A stretch of 64,000 nt of DNA from Gemmatimonadaceae bacterium (GTDB taxonomy: Bacteria; Gemmatimonadota; Gemmatimonadetes; Gemmatimonadales; Gemmatimonadaceae), in NCBI GenBank assembly GCA_025358925.1, contig JANYHT010000029.1, positions 1 to 64,000 on the forward strand, in the 5' to 3' direction. The notes beneath the pieces were generated by a model. The model was given only the letters and a program-made list of their open reading frames with translations, was not told where the DNA came from and ran no database searches. Of this stretch, positions 17,703-26,882 are shown one piece after another. Made by a program: the position numbers and the translations under genes. Numbering within the stretch: the first letter of the stretch is position 1; each line of letters opens with the position of its first letter.

Positions 17703-18737
17703 ATGAATCGTTCTCGCTGGGTGATTACCGGTCTGTCATTTGCGTTGATGTTTGGCGCGTCGGTGTGGGTGGTCGCAACCAATTGGCCGACGGGTGGAAT
17801 GCCAACGCTGGCGTGGAGCGCGCACGGCGCGGCGTTGCTTGCGGCCATGCTCGAAGTGATGACGCGCTCGCTCAAAATACAGGCTTCCGCCCACGCGGTC
17901 GGATTGCCGCTGCGATTCGGAACGGCGCTGCGCGTTTGTCTTGGCGGGGATTTTGCGGCGTCAATCACGCCTGCGCGCTCCGGTGCCGAGCCCGCTCGAT
18001 TTCTTGTGCTCGCCGAAAGCGGCATGGGCGCAGCGGGTAGAGTGTTGGTGCTATTTCTTGAGCTGTTTTTAGAAATGTGCTCGCTGGCAATTGTATGCCT
18101 GCTGCTTGCGTGGGCGTTTCACGGACGTGGCGCGTCGATTGGCGGACTACTCGGCCTCGTGGGTGGGTACAGTACGGCGGTGCTTGGCGCGGGCGCGATT
18201 GGATTACTATTGGCGCGACGCAGCGCCAACGGACCACCGCCAGTGTGGGCGTCACGTATTGGACTTGGTGCAGCGCGATGGCGTGGCATTCAGCGTACAC
18301 TGCGTCAATTGCGCAGTTCGGTGAAAGCAGTACGTACAGCCAACCCATGGTTGATGAGCATCGCCGCGGTCGGTTCGATCATGCACGTGCTCTTCAAGGT
18401 GTCTACCTTGCCGTTACTCGTGTACCTCGGCGATCGCTCCTTTGCGTTGACGATGGACTCGCTCGCGCCGCTTGTGCTGTGGCCGCTCGCACTATTTTAC
18501 GGCGGCGTTGTTGTGCCAGCACCTGGCGGCGGCGGTTTTATAGAAGGCGCATTCGCGGCAACACTGAAAGACGCAATTCCATCCGGTATTTTTGCGGCGA
18601 CGTTGATTTGGTGGCGATTTTATACATTTTATTTGTATATCGTCGTGGGTGGTATTGCGGCAGGTAACGCTGCGTTGCGCGCCATTCGTCGCAACGACAA
18701 CGGTGACGAGCAAACGCCGCACGGCGTTGTGTCGTGA
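17703..18737 (+). CDS. Flippase-like / lysylphosphatidylglycerol synthase-type membrane protein (UPF0104)
   Basis: A 344-residue integral membrane protein with seven or eight hydrophobic segments, of the family named for the transmembrane half of MprF. Conserved segments include SLKIQASAHAVG, the LGGDFAASITPARSGAEPAR signature, and the C-terminal FYGGVVVPAPGGGGFIEG. Such proteins are thought to translocate lipids or lipid-linked molecules. It starts 56 bp after hrpB. Its stop overlaps the EamA GTG start by 4 bp, so the two are probably co-translated. Confidence 0.83.
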   Translation: MNRSRWVITGLSFALMFGASVWVVATNWPTGGMPTLAWSAHGAALLAAMLEVMTRSLKIQASAHAVGLPLRFGTALRVCLGGDFAASITPARSGAEPARFLVLAESGMGAAGRVLVLFLELFLEMCSLAIVCLLLAWAFHGRGASIGGLLGLVGGYSTAVLGAGAIGLLLARRSANGPPPVWASRIGLGAARWRGIQRTLRQLRSSVKAVRTANPWLMSIAAVGSIMHVLFKVSTLPLLVYLGDRSFALTMDSLAPLVLWPLALFYGGVVVPAPGGGGFIEGAFAATLKDAIPSGIFAATLIWWRFYTFYLYIVVGGIAAGNAALRAIRRNDNGDEQTPHGVVS

Positions 18738-19681
18738 CGGACGTCGAACGTCTCTCCTTACTCGACGTCGCTCCTCGCAAGGCCACCCGCGTTCAGCTCG
18801 TATTAGGCTTTGCGTGCATCTATGTGGTGTGGGGATCGACCTACCTCGCTATTCGTTTTGGTATTGCCACCATTCCTCCGTTCATCATGGGCGCCGTGCG
18901 GTTTCTCATTGCCGGAATGGCGCTGTATGCATGGAGTCGTACGCGCGGTGCGCCAAAACCGACACGCTTGGAATGGCGTAACTCCGCCATTATTGGCACG
19001 CTCCTGCTCTTTGTCGGCAACGGCGCGGTCTCGTGGGCCGAGCAACGGGTAAGTTCTGGAATGACCTCGTTGTTGGTGTCGACGGTGCCGTTGTGGGTGG
19101 TGCTCTGCGAACTGTGGGAAGGTACGAAGCCTCGTCTGCTGCAAATACTTGGCGTTGGCATTGGACTGGTAGGTGTCGCGTTGTTGGTATTGCCGACTGA
19201 CGGAAAACTTTCCAGTGCCGCTGTCGATCCATTGGGAGCGCTGGTGCTCGCAATCGGTTCGCTCTCGTGGACAATCGGTTCGTTGTATTCACGACGGGCG
19301 GTGCTGGCCAAACCTGCGACGGTAGCGATTGCGATGCAGATGTTGTCCGCCGGTGTTTTGTTGTTTGGCTTGGCCGTTGTGACTGGTGAATTTCACGGTC
19401 TGAAGATGGCGAATATTTCGACGCGTTCGATATGGGCGTTGCTCTATCTCATCGTTCTTGGCTCGCTGGTCGGGTTTAGCACGTATATGTGGTTGCTCCG
19501 TGTGGCGAGTCCAGCGGCAGTGGGTACGTACGCGTATGTGAATCCGGTCGTGGCGGTGCTCTTGGGTGTGGCGTTCGCCGGCGAGCGCCTCCCGCCGCAG
19601 GCGATTGTGGCGATGCTGATCATCGTGGGCGGCGTCGCGATGGTGTCGCTGGCTCCTCGATTTGCACGAGTATTGACGTAG
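18734..19681 (+). CDS. EamA/DMT-superfamily permease
   Basis: A 315-residue inner-membrane transporter with ten predicted helices in two EamA repeats (about 20-150 and 165-305). The start CIYVVWGSTYLAIRFGIATI and the GNGAVSWAEQRVSSGMTSLL segment resemble the YedA-type group of amino acid or metabolite exporters. The C-terminal repeat keeps YAYVNPVVAVLLGVAFAGE. The GTG start overlaps the preceding flippase-like gene. Substrate cannot be deduced. Confidence 0.88.
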   Translation: MTDVERLSLLDVAPRKATRVQLVLGFACIYVVWGSTYLAIRFGIATIPPFIMGAVRFLIAGMALYAWSRTRGAPKPTRLEWRNSAIIGTLLLFVGNGAVSWAEQRVSSGMTSLLVSTVPLWVVLCELWEGTKPRLLQILGVGIGLVGVALLVLPTDGKLSSAAVDPLGALVLAIGSLSWTIGSLYSRRAVLAKPATVAIAMQMLSAGVLLFGLAVVTGEFHGLKMANISTRSIWALLYLIVLGSLVGFSTYMWLLRVASPAAVGTYAYVNPVVAVLLGVAFAGERLPPQAIVAMLIIVGGVAMVSLAPRFARVLT

Positions 19682-19758
19682 ACGAATCCCGGGGCGGGAT
19701 TGTGCGTACGGCAAAGTGGTGACGGGTTGGACTTCATCCATTACGCGGGGACCGCAGC

Positions 19759-20121
19759 ATGCGCACGCATATCAAGATTGTCGCCATCGTAAATATCTTT
19801 TACAGCGCGCTGGGTATTCTTGCGGCTGTGGCGGCGTTATTCAGCGGGATGTTTGGCGGATTGATGTCGCACGGTGTGATAGGCTTGGTGGTTGGCACGG
19901 TGAGCGGTGTTGTGGTCGCGCTGCTGATCGGCGCTCTCAGCGTATTTGGGTTGATTGCGGGCGTTGGCCTGCTCAATTTTCAGCCGTGGGCGCGCAATGT
20001 GGCCATTGTCGTGTCGGCGCTGCGACTTTTTCGTTGGCCGATGGGCACCCTCTTCGGTGGTTACTCATTATGGGTACTGCTCAACGATGAGACGCGTCAG
20101 ATGTTTAGCAATCGTGTGTAG
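19759..20121 (+). CDS. Small four-helix membrane protein, unknown function
   Basis: A 120-residue protein with about four hydrophobic segments (IVAIVNIFYSALGILAAVAA, a Gly-rich middle helix, ALLIGALSVFGLIAGVGLL, NVAIVVSALRLF). It ends in a short soluble tail (LNDETRQMFSNR). The N-terminal MRTHIKIVAIVNI pattern is seen in many small uncharacterised bacterial membrane proteins. It lies 77 bp after the EamA gene. No function is proposed. Confidence 0.65.
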   Translation: MRTHIKIVAIVNIFYSALGILAAVAALFSGMFGGLMSHGVIGLVVGTVSGVVVALLIGALSVFGLIAGVGLLNFQPWARNVAIVVSALRLFRWPMGTLFGGYSLWVLLNDETRQMFSNRV

Positions 20122-20146
20122 TATGGTGTAGCGTGACGGACCATAC
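20121..20146 (+). terminator. Hairpin just after the small membrane protein gene
   Basis: GTATGGT (20121-20127) and ACCATAC (20140-20146) form a 7-bp perfect stem with a 12-nt loop, directly at the stop codon. No T-run follows, so intrinsic termination is doubtful. It may simply stabilise the transcript end. Confidence 0.3.
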
Positions 20147-20188
20147 GGCAGGTAACGGGAAGCATCGCGACGGGCGGTGCTCCCCGTT

Positions 20189-20395
20189 CTGCGTATTATC
20201 TGTTGTCTCCGTTCGTATCCGTGTTTTTTGTTGTGGTTGATTCTGAGAAGAAACAGCCACCACACTGACCGCGAATTACGCGAATGCCGCGAATTTGGAC
20301 GGAGTGCTGACGGGCTGGCGGGGCGTCGTAGGTTTTTAAAAGGGGGCGTATGGGATGGATCTGCACGGTCATTCATCTTTCCCTGTTGGTACCAC
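20189..20395 (+). repeat. Dispersed intergenic repeat, copy A
   Basis: This gap segment contains a TCCGTTCGTATCCGTGTTTT-like core, then TTGTTGTGG, a GAAGAAACAGCCA stretch and CCGCGAATTACGCGAA. The same order recurs at about 27991-28127 in the same orientation. Copy A has about 60 extra bases, including a further CCGCGAATT. Both copies sit upstream of a large gene. No coding capacity is evident. The rest of the 20122-20463 gap shows nothing further. Confidence 0.7.
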
Positions 20396-20463
20396 AATGC
20401 GACCATACTTCCCCGCGAGCGGGGTCGAAGCTAGCCTACTGGTGTGATGATCGTCCTGCCATC

Positions 20464-22563
20464 ATGACTGATTCGGCGCCCGACGCGCCGCACCTCACCG
20501 CCACACAGCATGGCGTGATGGACGCACTCGCGCGCAGTGTCCTCACGGGTGCACCGGCATCGTCGGAAACCTTCAGCGATCTTATCGCACGATGTGATGC
20601 GCGACTTGGCGCACTGCCACCGCATCGACGTGCGGCGTTTCGCTCCGCACTTACGGTGATGGGCAGCCGTATGGGTGTCCTGCTCGCCATCGGACGCGCC
20701 ACCCCGTTCGCAATGCTGTCAGCAAGCGAACAAGCACGCTGCTTTGCGGCGTGGGGTGAAGCACGCATCCCGCAATTGCGTTCCGCACACCAAGCAGTTC
20801 GTCGTCTTGTGTTGGCCGTGCACTATGCGCGCCCCGAAGTTGCCGCAGCAATTGGCTACGCCGGGCCACTGCATCTGCGTGCACCACAGGTTGCGTGGGA
20901 AGGTCCACTCGCTGGCATTACCAGAGATAGTGAACCTGTCGCGCGTGGCGCGCGCGTGCTACCCAGCGTGATTGCACCGTCGCCGCTGCCGCGCGGCGTT
21001 GTAACCGCGCAATCGATGCATGGCGACATCCATCGACGCGCCGATGCCGCGGTGATTGGCAGCGGCGCTGGCGGCGCGGTCACCGCAGCGCGTCTCGCCG
21101 AAGCGGGGTACGATGTCGTCATCGTGGAAGAAGGTGGGTACTACACCAGCGCCGATTTCAACGAGGAGGAAGCGGCGTTAACTGCGCGACTGTATGCCGA
21201 CGGTGCGATGCGCACGACCGATGATCTCTCGATCGCGCTTGTCCAAGGAAGTACCGTCGGCGGTTCGACAACCGTCAATTGGATGATCATGCTACGCACA
21301 CCACCATATGTGCTCGAGGAATGGGCGCGCGACTATGGCGTGTACGGCATGCAGGCCGCGGACATGGCCCCGGTGTTTGCGTGCATCGAAGCAGACGTAC
21401 ATTCGCGCGTGGTGCCCGACGATGCGCATTCGCCAAACAATCGCATTGTGCTTGACGGTGCGGCGGCGCTTGGCTGGCGTGCGTCGTCAGCGGCGATCAA
21501 CGCGAACGGCTGTTTACGTTGCGGCTTTTGCGGTGTTGGATGTCGTCACAATGCCAAACAATCCGCGCTCGTCACCTACGTACCGCGTGCGCTGGACGCG
21601 GGCGCCACGCTCCACGCAAACGCGCTTGTCGCACGGATAGAAATTCGCGAACGCGACACGGGCGGTACCGGCACTCCACCACTCAAACGCGTGCACGCGA
21701 TTGTGCGCGACGGGCGCGCGAATACCACACCGCGCACACTCACCATTGACGCGCCACTCGTCGTCGTCGCCGGTGGCGCGATCGGAACACCGCTCCTGCT
21801 GCAACGCTCGGGATTTGGCGGCGGCGGCGTTGGTCATTGGCTTCGACTGCATCCCACCACGGCCATTGTCGGTACGTACAATCACGATATTGTCACGAGT
21901 ACCGGCATTCCGCTGACGACGATGTGTGACGAGTTTATTCGTTCCGCTAACAGCGACTATGGTTTTTGGATAGAGTGTCCACCCATGCATCCATCATTCA
22001 CTGCTGCCGCGACTCCCGGCTTCGGTCCCGCGCACGCAGAACAAATGCGCATCGCCAATCAAACCGGTGTGCTCATCGCACTCACCCGCGATGGTGCCAG
22101 CACAGGTCACTCAAGCGGTCGTGTCACCACCGATCGTGCCGGCCGTTCACACATCACATATGCACTCAGTACAGCCGACCAAGCGCGCGTGCGGGCCTCG
22201 ATCACCGCATCGGCACGCATGCACTTGGCCGCAGGGGCGACCGAGGTCAGCACCTTTCACACAACGCCGGTGCGTATTCGTCGCGAAGCAGATCTCGCGC
22301 AATTGGAGACCGCCTCGTTGGCGCCAAATCGTATCGGGCTCTTCTCCGCGCACGTCAATGGCACGTGCCGCATGGGCGTGGACCCACGGATCAGCGGCGC
22401 AACACCGGAGGGCGAGCGTCACGGGGTGCGTGGTCTGTACATTGCAGACGGTTCACTGTTGCCGACCGCATTGGGCGTCAATCCGCAGGAGACCATCATG
22501 GCCGTGAGCTCGGTACTCGCCGACCGCATGGCGACTCGACATTTCGGTATTACGCGAGCGTAG
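20464..22563 (+). CDS. GMC oxidoreductase (long-chain alcohol oxidase-like)
   Basis: A 699-residue FAD enzyme, probably oxidising an alcohol to an aldehyde. A roughly 180-residue N-terminal extension resembles that of fatty alcohol oxidases. The Rossmann motif GSGAGGAVTAARLAEAGYDV then begins the FAD domain. QGSTVGGSTTVNWM is the GMC flavin loop. CLRCGFCGVGC is a Cys-rich segment typical of the long-chain alcohol oxidase branch. The C-terminus has GTCRMGVDP and LYIADGSLLPTALGVNPQET. The ATG at 20464 is preferred because upstream in-frame codons fall in the intergenic repeat. It is the first gene of a six-gene operon. Confidence 0.88.
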   Translation: MTDSAPDAPHLTATQHGVMDALARSVLTGAPASSETFSDLIARCDARLGALPPHRRAAFRSALTVMGSRMGVLLAIGRATPFAMLSASEQARCFAAWGEARIPQLRSAHQAVRRLVLAVHYARPEVAAAIGYAGPLHLRAPQVAWEGPLAGITRDSEPVARGARVLPSVIAPSPLPRGVVTAQSMHGDIHRRADAAVIGSGAGGAVTAARLAEAGYDVVIVEEGGYYTSADFNEEEAALTARLYADGAMRTTDDLSIALVQGSTVGGSTTVNWMIMLRTPPYVLEEWARDYGVYGMQAADMAPVFACIEADVHSRVVPDDAHSPNNRIVLDGAAALGWRASSAAINANGCLRCGFCGVGCRHNAKQSALVTYVPRALDAGATLHANALVARIEIRERDTGGTGTPPLKRVHAIVRDGRANTTPRTLTIDAPLVVVAGGAIGTPLLLQRSGFGGGGVGHWLRLHPTTAIVGTYNHDIVTSTGIPLTTMCDEFIRSANSDYGFWIECPPMHPSFTAAATPGFGPAHAEQMRIANQTGVLIALTRDGASTGHSSGRVTTDRAGRSHITYALSTADQARVRASITASARMHLAAGATEVSTFHTTPVRIRREADLAQLETASLAPNRIGLFSAHVNGTCRMGVDPRISGATPEGERHGVRGLYIADGSLLPTALGVNPQETIMAVSSVLADRMATRHFGITRA

Positions 22564-22576
22564 GTCTGGAGACACG

Positions 22577-23146
22577 ATGAGCGGGAAGGGTGATAAAAAG
22601 CGACGTCGCGCACTCGATGCATACAGTCGACTACAACGGGCTGCTGCGCTGTCCGCCGCGCGTGTTGAACATGCCGTACATCCCTTTGGTCTTTCCGCGT
22701 CGCAGTTTGGCGTGCTCGACACCTTAGCCACGCGCGGCTCGGTGCATCAGCAGGAACTAGCCGAAGCACTTGGTCGCAGCAAAGCGCAAATGACGGCGAT
22801 TATCGATGCACTCGAAGCGCGCACGTTGGTGCGTCGGGAACGACATGCGACCGATCGTCGATTCATCACCATCCATCTCACGTCGGCTGGTCGCGATCTA
22901 CTCACGGACGCGACGCCCGTGCGATCGGCCGCGATTGTCACGCTCATGTCGGAACTGAGCGGCGATCAACGCGCACGTCTCGCGCGTTTGTGTCGACGAT
23001 TGCTGCGAGTTCTCGATCCGAAAAATGACGAGCAAGACACCGATGATGCGGACGAACCTGAGGCACACGCGGCGACCTCAGTAGTAATCGTACCAGCAAC
23101 GATCATCACGCCCTCCACCGAACTTCCTTCACCTTCGACGATTTGA
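22577..23146 (+). CDS. MarR-family transcriptional regulator
   Basis: A 189-residue winged-helix DNA-binding protein. The helix-turn-helix lies in LATRGSVHQQELAEALGRSK. The wing follows in LVRRERHATDRRFITIHLTS. The first 40 residues form the usual dimerisation helix. A Glu/Asp/Thr-rich tail of about 40 residues is longer than usual. The start is supported by GGAG a few bases upstream. Lying 13 bp after the GMC gene and 2 bp before the aminotransferase, it probably controls this operon in response to a small ligand. Confidence 0.9.
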   Translation: MSGKGDKKRRRALDAYSRLQRAAALSAARVEHAVHPFGLSASQFGVLDTLATRGSVHQQELAEALGRSKAQMTAIIDALEARTLVRRERHATDRRFITIHLTSAGRDLLTDATPVRSAAIVTLMSELSGDQRARLARLCRRLLRVLDPKNDEQDTDDADEPEAHAATSVVIVPATIITPSTELPSPSTI

Positions 23147-23148
23147 TC

Positions 23149-24312
23149 ATGGCCGGACGGCACTTCCTGCAGATTCCGGGGCCAACCCCCGTACCTGATC
23201 GCCTGCTGCGCGCCATGAACCGCCAGCAAGAAGACCATCGTTCCTCCGCCTTTCCGGCACTCACGCGATCAATCCTCTCGCGATTGCCGCACATCATCAA
23301 TCAGACAAACGGCCAGTGTTTCGTGTTCCCCGCTTCGGGTTCGGCCATGTGGGAAGCATCATTGGTCAACACGCTCGACCCCGGCGCGCGACTGTTGGCC
23401 ATACGGTTTGGACAATTCTCACATCTGTACATCCAAACGGCGCGCGCACTTGGGTTCTCGGTTGACGTAATTGAAGTGCCATGGGGTGAAGCGGCACCCA
23501 CGGACACAATTGAAGCGGCATTGCGTGCGGACTCAGGGCACGCATATCAGGGATTGCTGCTCGTGCATAACGAAACCGCGACCGGCGTGACGAATGATGT
23601 TGGTGCAGTACGTGCGGCGATGGATCGAGCGCAACATCCCGCGCTGCTGTACGTGGACGGCGTCAGCTCAATCGCAAGTCTTGAGTTCCAGTTCGATGAG
23701 TGGGGCGTTGACCTCGCCATTACTGGTTCGCAAAAAGGATTTATGCTGCCGGGTGGTCTTGGAATCTTAGCCGTAAGCGCGAAAGCGATGGCGCGTATCG
23801 CAAACGCAAAATCATCACGCTCCTATTTTGATCTTCGTCCGATGCGCGATCAAAACGAGCGCGGATATTTTCCATCAACGCCCGCCATTTCACTGCTGTT
23901 TGGCCTCGACGAATCGCTCACGATGTTGCTTGAAGAAGGGATGTCGGCGGTCGCAGCGCGCCATCGGCGACTCGCCATTGGCGTGCGCGCAGCGGTAGCG
24001 AAGTGGGGACTCGCGCAGTGTGCGCGTCGTCCGGAAATTGCGTCAAATACGCTCACCGCGGTGATCGTGCCCGAGGGCATCGACTCGGCACACATCGTCG
24101 ATATCGCTTTTCGCCGGTACGACATTTCTCTCGGCGCCGGACTCGGCGAAGTCGCTGGCAAAGTTTTTCGCATCGGGCATTTGGGCGACACCAACGCGCT
24201 CACGCTTGCTGGCGCGCTAGCGGGTGTCGAGATGGCGCTGCTCGATGCCGGCGTGCCACTGACATTGGGTGAAGGTGTTGGTGCAGCACTCGCCCATTGG
24301 CGCGTCGCGTGA
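23149..24312 (+). CDS. Serine-glyoxylate / alanine-glyoxylate type aminotransferase
   Basis: A 387-residue PLP enzyme of class V (AGXT/SgaA type). It probably converts serine plus glyoxylate to hydroxypyruvate plus glycine. The start HFLQIPGPTPVPDRLLRAM and RSSAF are typical. The PLP lysine lies in AITGSQKGFMLPGGLG. VDGVSSIASLEFQFDEWGVD holds the cofactor aspartate region. RIGHLGDTNALTLAGALAGV is the C-terminal family signature. The ATG at 23149 is used rather than a TTG two codons upstream. The next gene is a hydroxypyruvate/glyoxylate reductase overlapping by 4 bp, which supports this substrate choice. Confidence 0.9.
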   Translation: MAGRHFLQIPGPTPVPDRLLRAMNRQQEDHRSSAFPALTRSILSRLPHIINQTNGQCFVFPASGSAMWEASLVNTLDPGARLLAIRFGQFSHLYIQTARALGFSVDVIEVPWGEAAPTDTIEAALRADSGHAYQGLLLVHNETATGVTNDVGAVRAAMDRAQHPALLYVDGVSSIASLEFQFDEWGVDLAITGSQKGFMLPGGLGILAVSAKAMARIANAKSSRSYFDLRPMRDQNERGYFPSTPAISLLFGLDESLTMLLEEGMSAVAARHRRLAIGVRAAVAKWGLAQCARRPEIASNTLTAVIVPEGIDSAHIVDIAFRRYDISLGAGLGEVAGKVFRIGHLGDTNALTLAGALAGVEMALLDAGVPLTLGEGVGAALAHWRVA

Positions 24313-25307
24313 GTGCCTCGTCAGAACGTCCCATTGTATTCGTCACGCGGAAGTTGCCCGCGAGCATCGAAACAGAAGTTGTGGCGCACTACGACGCGCG
24401 ACTGAATCGCACGGATGACGCGCTGGCGCCTGAGCAACTCACCGCCGCACTGCGTCAAGCGGATATCATTTTTTGCACTGTCACCGACAACATTCGCGTC
24501 GAACAGTTGGGCGGGAGCGGTATTCGCACGAAACTCATTGCGAATTTTGGCGTTGGCGTGAATCACATCGATCTCGATGCGGCGAAGCGCGCCGGCATCA
24601 CGGTGACGAACACGCCTGATGTGCTCACGGAAGACACGGCAGACCTCGCCATTGGGTTGATGCTGATGATTATGCGGCGCATGGGCGAGGGAGAACGACA
24701 CGTGCGGACTGGCGCGTGGTCGGGATGGCGGCCGACGCATATGGTGGGTCGCAGTCCGCGCGGGAAGACGTTAGGCGTGATTGGCTACGGACGTATCGGA
24801 CGCGCCGTGGCGCGTCACGCGGCAGCCGCGTTCGGCATGCACGTACTCTGGTACGCACCGCGCGATCCACGCATTGAAGATGCCGCCTCCGCGGGACCAA
24901 CGAACGCACAACGTGCCACGTCGCTGGACGAGCTCCTGCAACGCGCGGACGTTGTCTCGCTGCACTGCCCATCCACGGCGGACACGAAGCACCTGATCAA
25001 CGCGGATCGCCTCCGCATGATGAAAGACAGCGCGTATCTCATCAACACCGCGCGCGGTGACATTGTCGATGAGTGGGCGTTGTCCAGCGCACTACGCGAG
25101 CAAGTCATCGCCGGTGCGGGACTCGACGTCTATGAGTTTGAACCGTCGGTGGTCGCCGATTTGAAAGAAATGGAAAACGTGGTGTTGTTACCGCATTTGG
25201 GCAGCGCCACGATGGAAACACGCACGGCGATGGGCGAACGCGCACTGAAAAACATCGCAGCATTCGTCGCTGGTGACGTCCCGCCGGATGTTGTCGTCCG
25301 ACCATAA
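24309..25307 (+). CDS. Hydroxypyruvate/glyoxylate reductase (D-2-hydroxyacid dehydrogenase)
   Basis: A 332-residue NAD(P)H-dependent enzyme, probably reducing hydroxypyruvate to D-glycerate or glyoxylate to glycolate. The substrate loop is ANFGVGVNHIDLDAAKRAGI with NTPDVLTEDTADLAIGLML. The nucleotide motif is LGVIGYGRIGRAVARHAAA. The catalytic Arg lies in INTARGDIVDEWAL, Glu in the YEFEPSV region, and His in LLPHLGSATMETR. The GTG start overlaps the aminotransferase stop, implying coupled translation and consecutive reactions. Confidence 0.9.
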   Translation: MSASSERPIVFVTRKLPASIETEVVAHYDARLNRTDDALAPEQLTAALRQADIIFCTVTDNIRVEQLGGSGIRTKLIANFGVGVNHIDLDAAKRAGITVTNTPDVLTEDTADLAIGLMLMIMRRMGEGERHVRTGAWSGWRPTHMVGRSPRGKTLGVIGYGRIGRAVARHAAAAFGMHVLWYAPRDPRIEDAASAGPTNAQRATSLDELLQRADVVSLHCPSTADTKHLINADRLRMMKDSAYLINTARGDIVDEWALSSALREQVIAGAGLDVYEFEPSVVADLKEMENVVLLPHLGSATMETRTAMGERALKNIAAFVAGDVPPDVVVRP

Positions 25308-26139
25308 CATCGTGCACGGTACGCAACTTCCGGACAACGCGTTGAGCGCGCCGCTCGCACCGCAACACGTCGGATCGCTCGAGCACTATCGTCAAGTACG
25401 GTCGCGCTTTTTGTCGCATGACCACGACCTTGTCGTGTGCCTCCCGCCGGAATATCACACCGAGCCGCAGCGCAGTTACCCCGTGCTCTACTTGCATGAC
25501 GGGCAAAACGTGTTTGACGATTTGCCGATGTCGCCGTTTGGCGTGCAGTGGGGCGTCGATACCACCGCGCGCGCCTTAATGCACGCTGGTGTCATCGAGC
25601 CGGTGATTCTCGTGGCGATCGGCAACGCCGGACGCGACCGCATTGACGAGTACACACCGACGCGCGATTCGTCGCATGACGCCGGTGGTTTGGCTGATCA
25701 ATACGGGCAAATGCTGGTGTACGAAATTAAGCCGTTTATAGATCGTACGTATCGCACGCGACGCAGTGCGCGCGACACGGGACTTGCCGGCAGTTCGCTT
25801 GGCGGACTGCTTACGTTGTACCTCGGGCTGACGCACCCAATGGTTTTTGGCAAGCTTGCCCTGCTTTCGCCATCGGTGTGGTGGGATGATCGATGGATTG
25901 TGCGACAGCTGAGCGCTGACCCTGCACGGCGCTCCGCATTAAAAATTTGGCTAGATGTGGGCACCGGCGAAAAACGAATGCTCAAAGGCACGCAACTGTT
26001 GTATCGCATGCTTGTGCGCAAAGGCTGGCAACCTGGTGTGGATTTGCAGTACATGGAGGCGGATGGCGCGCTGCACGATGAGCGTGCGTGGGGTGAGCGT
26101 ACCGGACTGTTTCTTCGATTTCTTTTTCCAGCGCCATAA
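25288..26139 (+). CDS. Esterase of the Fes/enterochelin esterase-like (PF00756) family
   Basis: A 283-residue alpha/beta hydrolase without signal peptide. The segments VCLPPEYHTEPQRSYPVLYL, then HDGQNVFDD, are typical of this family. The nucleophile Ser is in GLAGSSLGGLLTLYLG. LSPSVWWDDRW follows. A C-terminal GALHDERAW supplies the likely catalytic His. The start is uncertain: ATG 25288 or GTG 25312, both overlapping or abutting the reductase gene. The natural substrate is unknown. Its place in the C2/C3 operon suggests it may release an ester-bound acid, which is inference. Confidence 0.8.
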   Translation: MLSSDHNIVHGTQLPDNALSAPLAPQHVGSLEHYRQVRSRFLSHDHDLVVCLPPEYHTEPQRSYPVLYLHDGQNVFDDLPMSPFGVQWGVDTTARALMHAGVIEPVILVAIGNAGRDRIDEYTPTRDSSHDAGGLADQYGQMLVYEIKPFIDRTYRTRRSARDTGLAGSSLGGLLTLYLGLTHPMVFGKLALLSPSVWWDDRWIVRQLSADPARRSALKIWLDVGTGEKRMLKGTQLLYRMLVRKGWQPGVDLQYMEADGALHDERAWGERTGLFLRFLFPAP

Positions 26140-26141
26140 GC

Positions 26142-26861
26142 ATGGACAGTTTTCGCGGATTTTCGCCGAAGGCGATGACCTTCTTGCGCGGGTTATCCAA
26201 AAACAATCGCAAGGAATGGTTTGAGGAGCATCGCAGCGACTACGAGCAGCAGCTCAAGCTGCCGTTGCAATCGCTCATTGAAGAAGTTGATGTGCATCTG
26301 GCCCGCATCGCGCCGGAAATCATCGGGTCACCAAAAAAATCTTCGTTTCGCATTCATCGGGACGTACGATTCTCAAAAGACAAATCGCCATACAAAACCC
26401 ACATCGCCTGTTGGTTCTTTCATCGCGACGCGGGCCATGGTGTTGGTGGAGAAGCGGCGCACGGTGGCGCGGGTTTTTATTTTCACATGGCGCCTGCAGG
26501 ATCGTTTTGTGGTGGCGGCATTTGGATGCCACCGCGCCCAGCGTTGAATAAAATTCGCGAATCACTCGCTGATGATTCGGAAGGGTTCGAAGACATTGTG
26601 CTCAGTCGCGGTTTCAAGAAGCGCTTTGGCGCATTGGATCCGGAAGCAATGCTCACGCGTACACCGCGCGGATTCGATGCCGACCACAAAGCCGCCGCGT
26701 TGTTGCGTTATCAATCATTTACGGCGGGATGCGCAGTAAGCAATGACGAGGTGCAAAGCGCGAAACTATCGTTACTCTTAGCGAAGCACTATGCGGCGAT
26801 GCTACCCATGATACGCTGGCTGAACGCTGCGTTAGGGCTCAAGCCGTCATCCATGCGATAA
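26142..26861 (+). CDS. DUF2461 (TIGR02453) family protein
   Basis: A 239-residue cytosolic protein of a widespread family of unknown function. The N-terminal signature is FSPKAMTFLRGLSKNNRKEW, then FEEHR. The middle has FRIHRDVRFSKDKSPYKTH. GAGFYFHMAPAGSFCGGGIW follows. Length is usual. It starts 2 bp after the esterase stop and ends the operon. The last codons overlap a strong inverted repeat (26837-26871). Confidence 0.85.
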   Translation: MDSFRGFSPKAMTFLRGLSKNNRKEWFEEHRSDYEQQLKLPLQSLIEEVDVHLARIAPEIIGSPKKSSFRIHRDVRFSKDKSPYKTHIACWFFHRDAGHGVGGEAAHGGAGFYFHMAPAGSFCGGGIWMPPRPALNKIRESLADDSEGFEDIVLSRGFKKRFGALDPEAMLTRTPRGFDADHKAAALLRYQSFTAGCAVSNDEVQSAKLSLLLAKHYAAMLPMIRWLNAALGLKPSSMR

Positions 26862-26871
26862 CGGCTTGAGC
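26837..26871. terminator. Strong inverted repeat between convergent genes
   Basis: GCTCAAGCCGT (26837-26847) pairs perfectly with ACGGCTTGAGC (26861-26871) over a 13-nt loop. It spans the DUF2461 stop codon and lies 11 bp from the stop of the convergent YeaQ-like gene, so it could act for both strands. There is no T-tract on either side, so it may be a transcript-stabilising or Rho-associated structure. Confidence 0.5.
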
Positions 26872-26882
26872 ACCCAAGCGAC

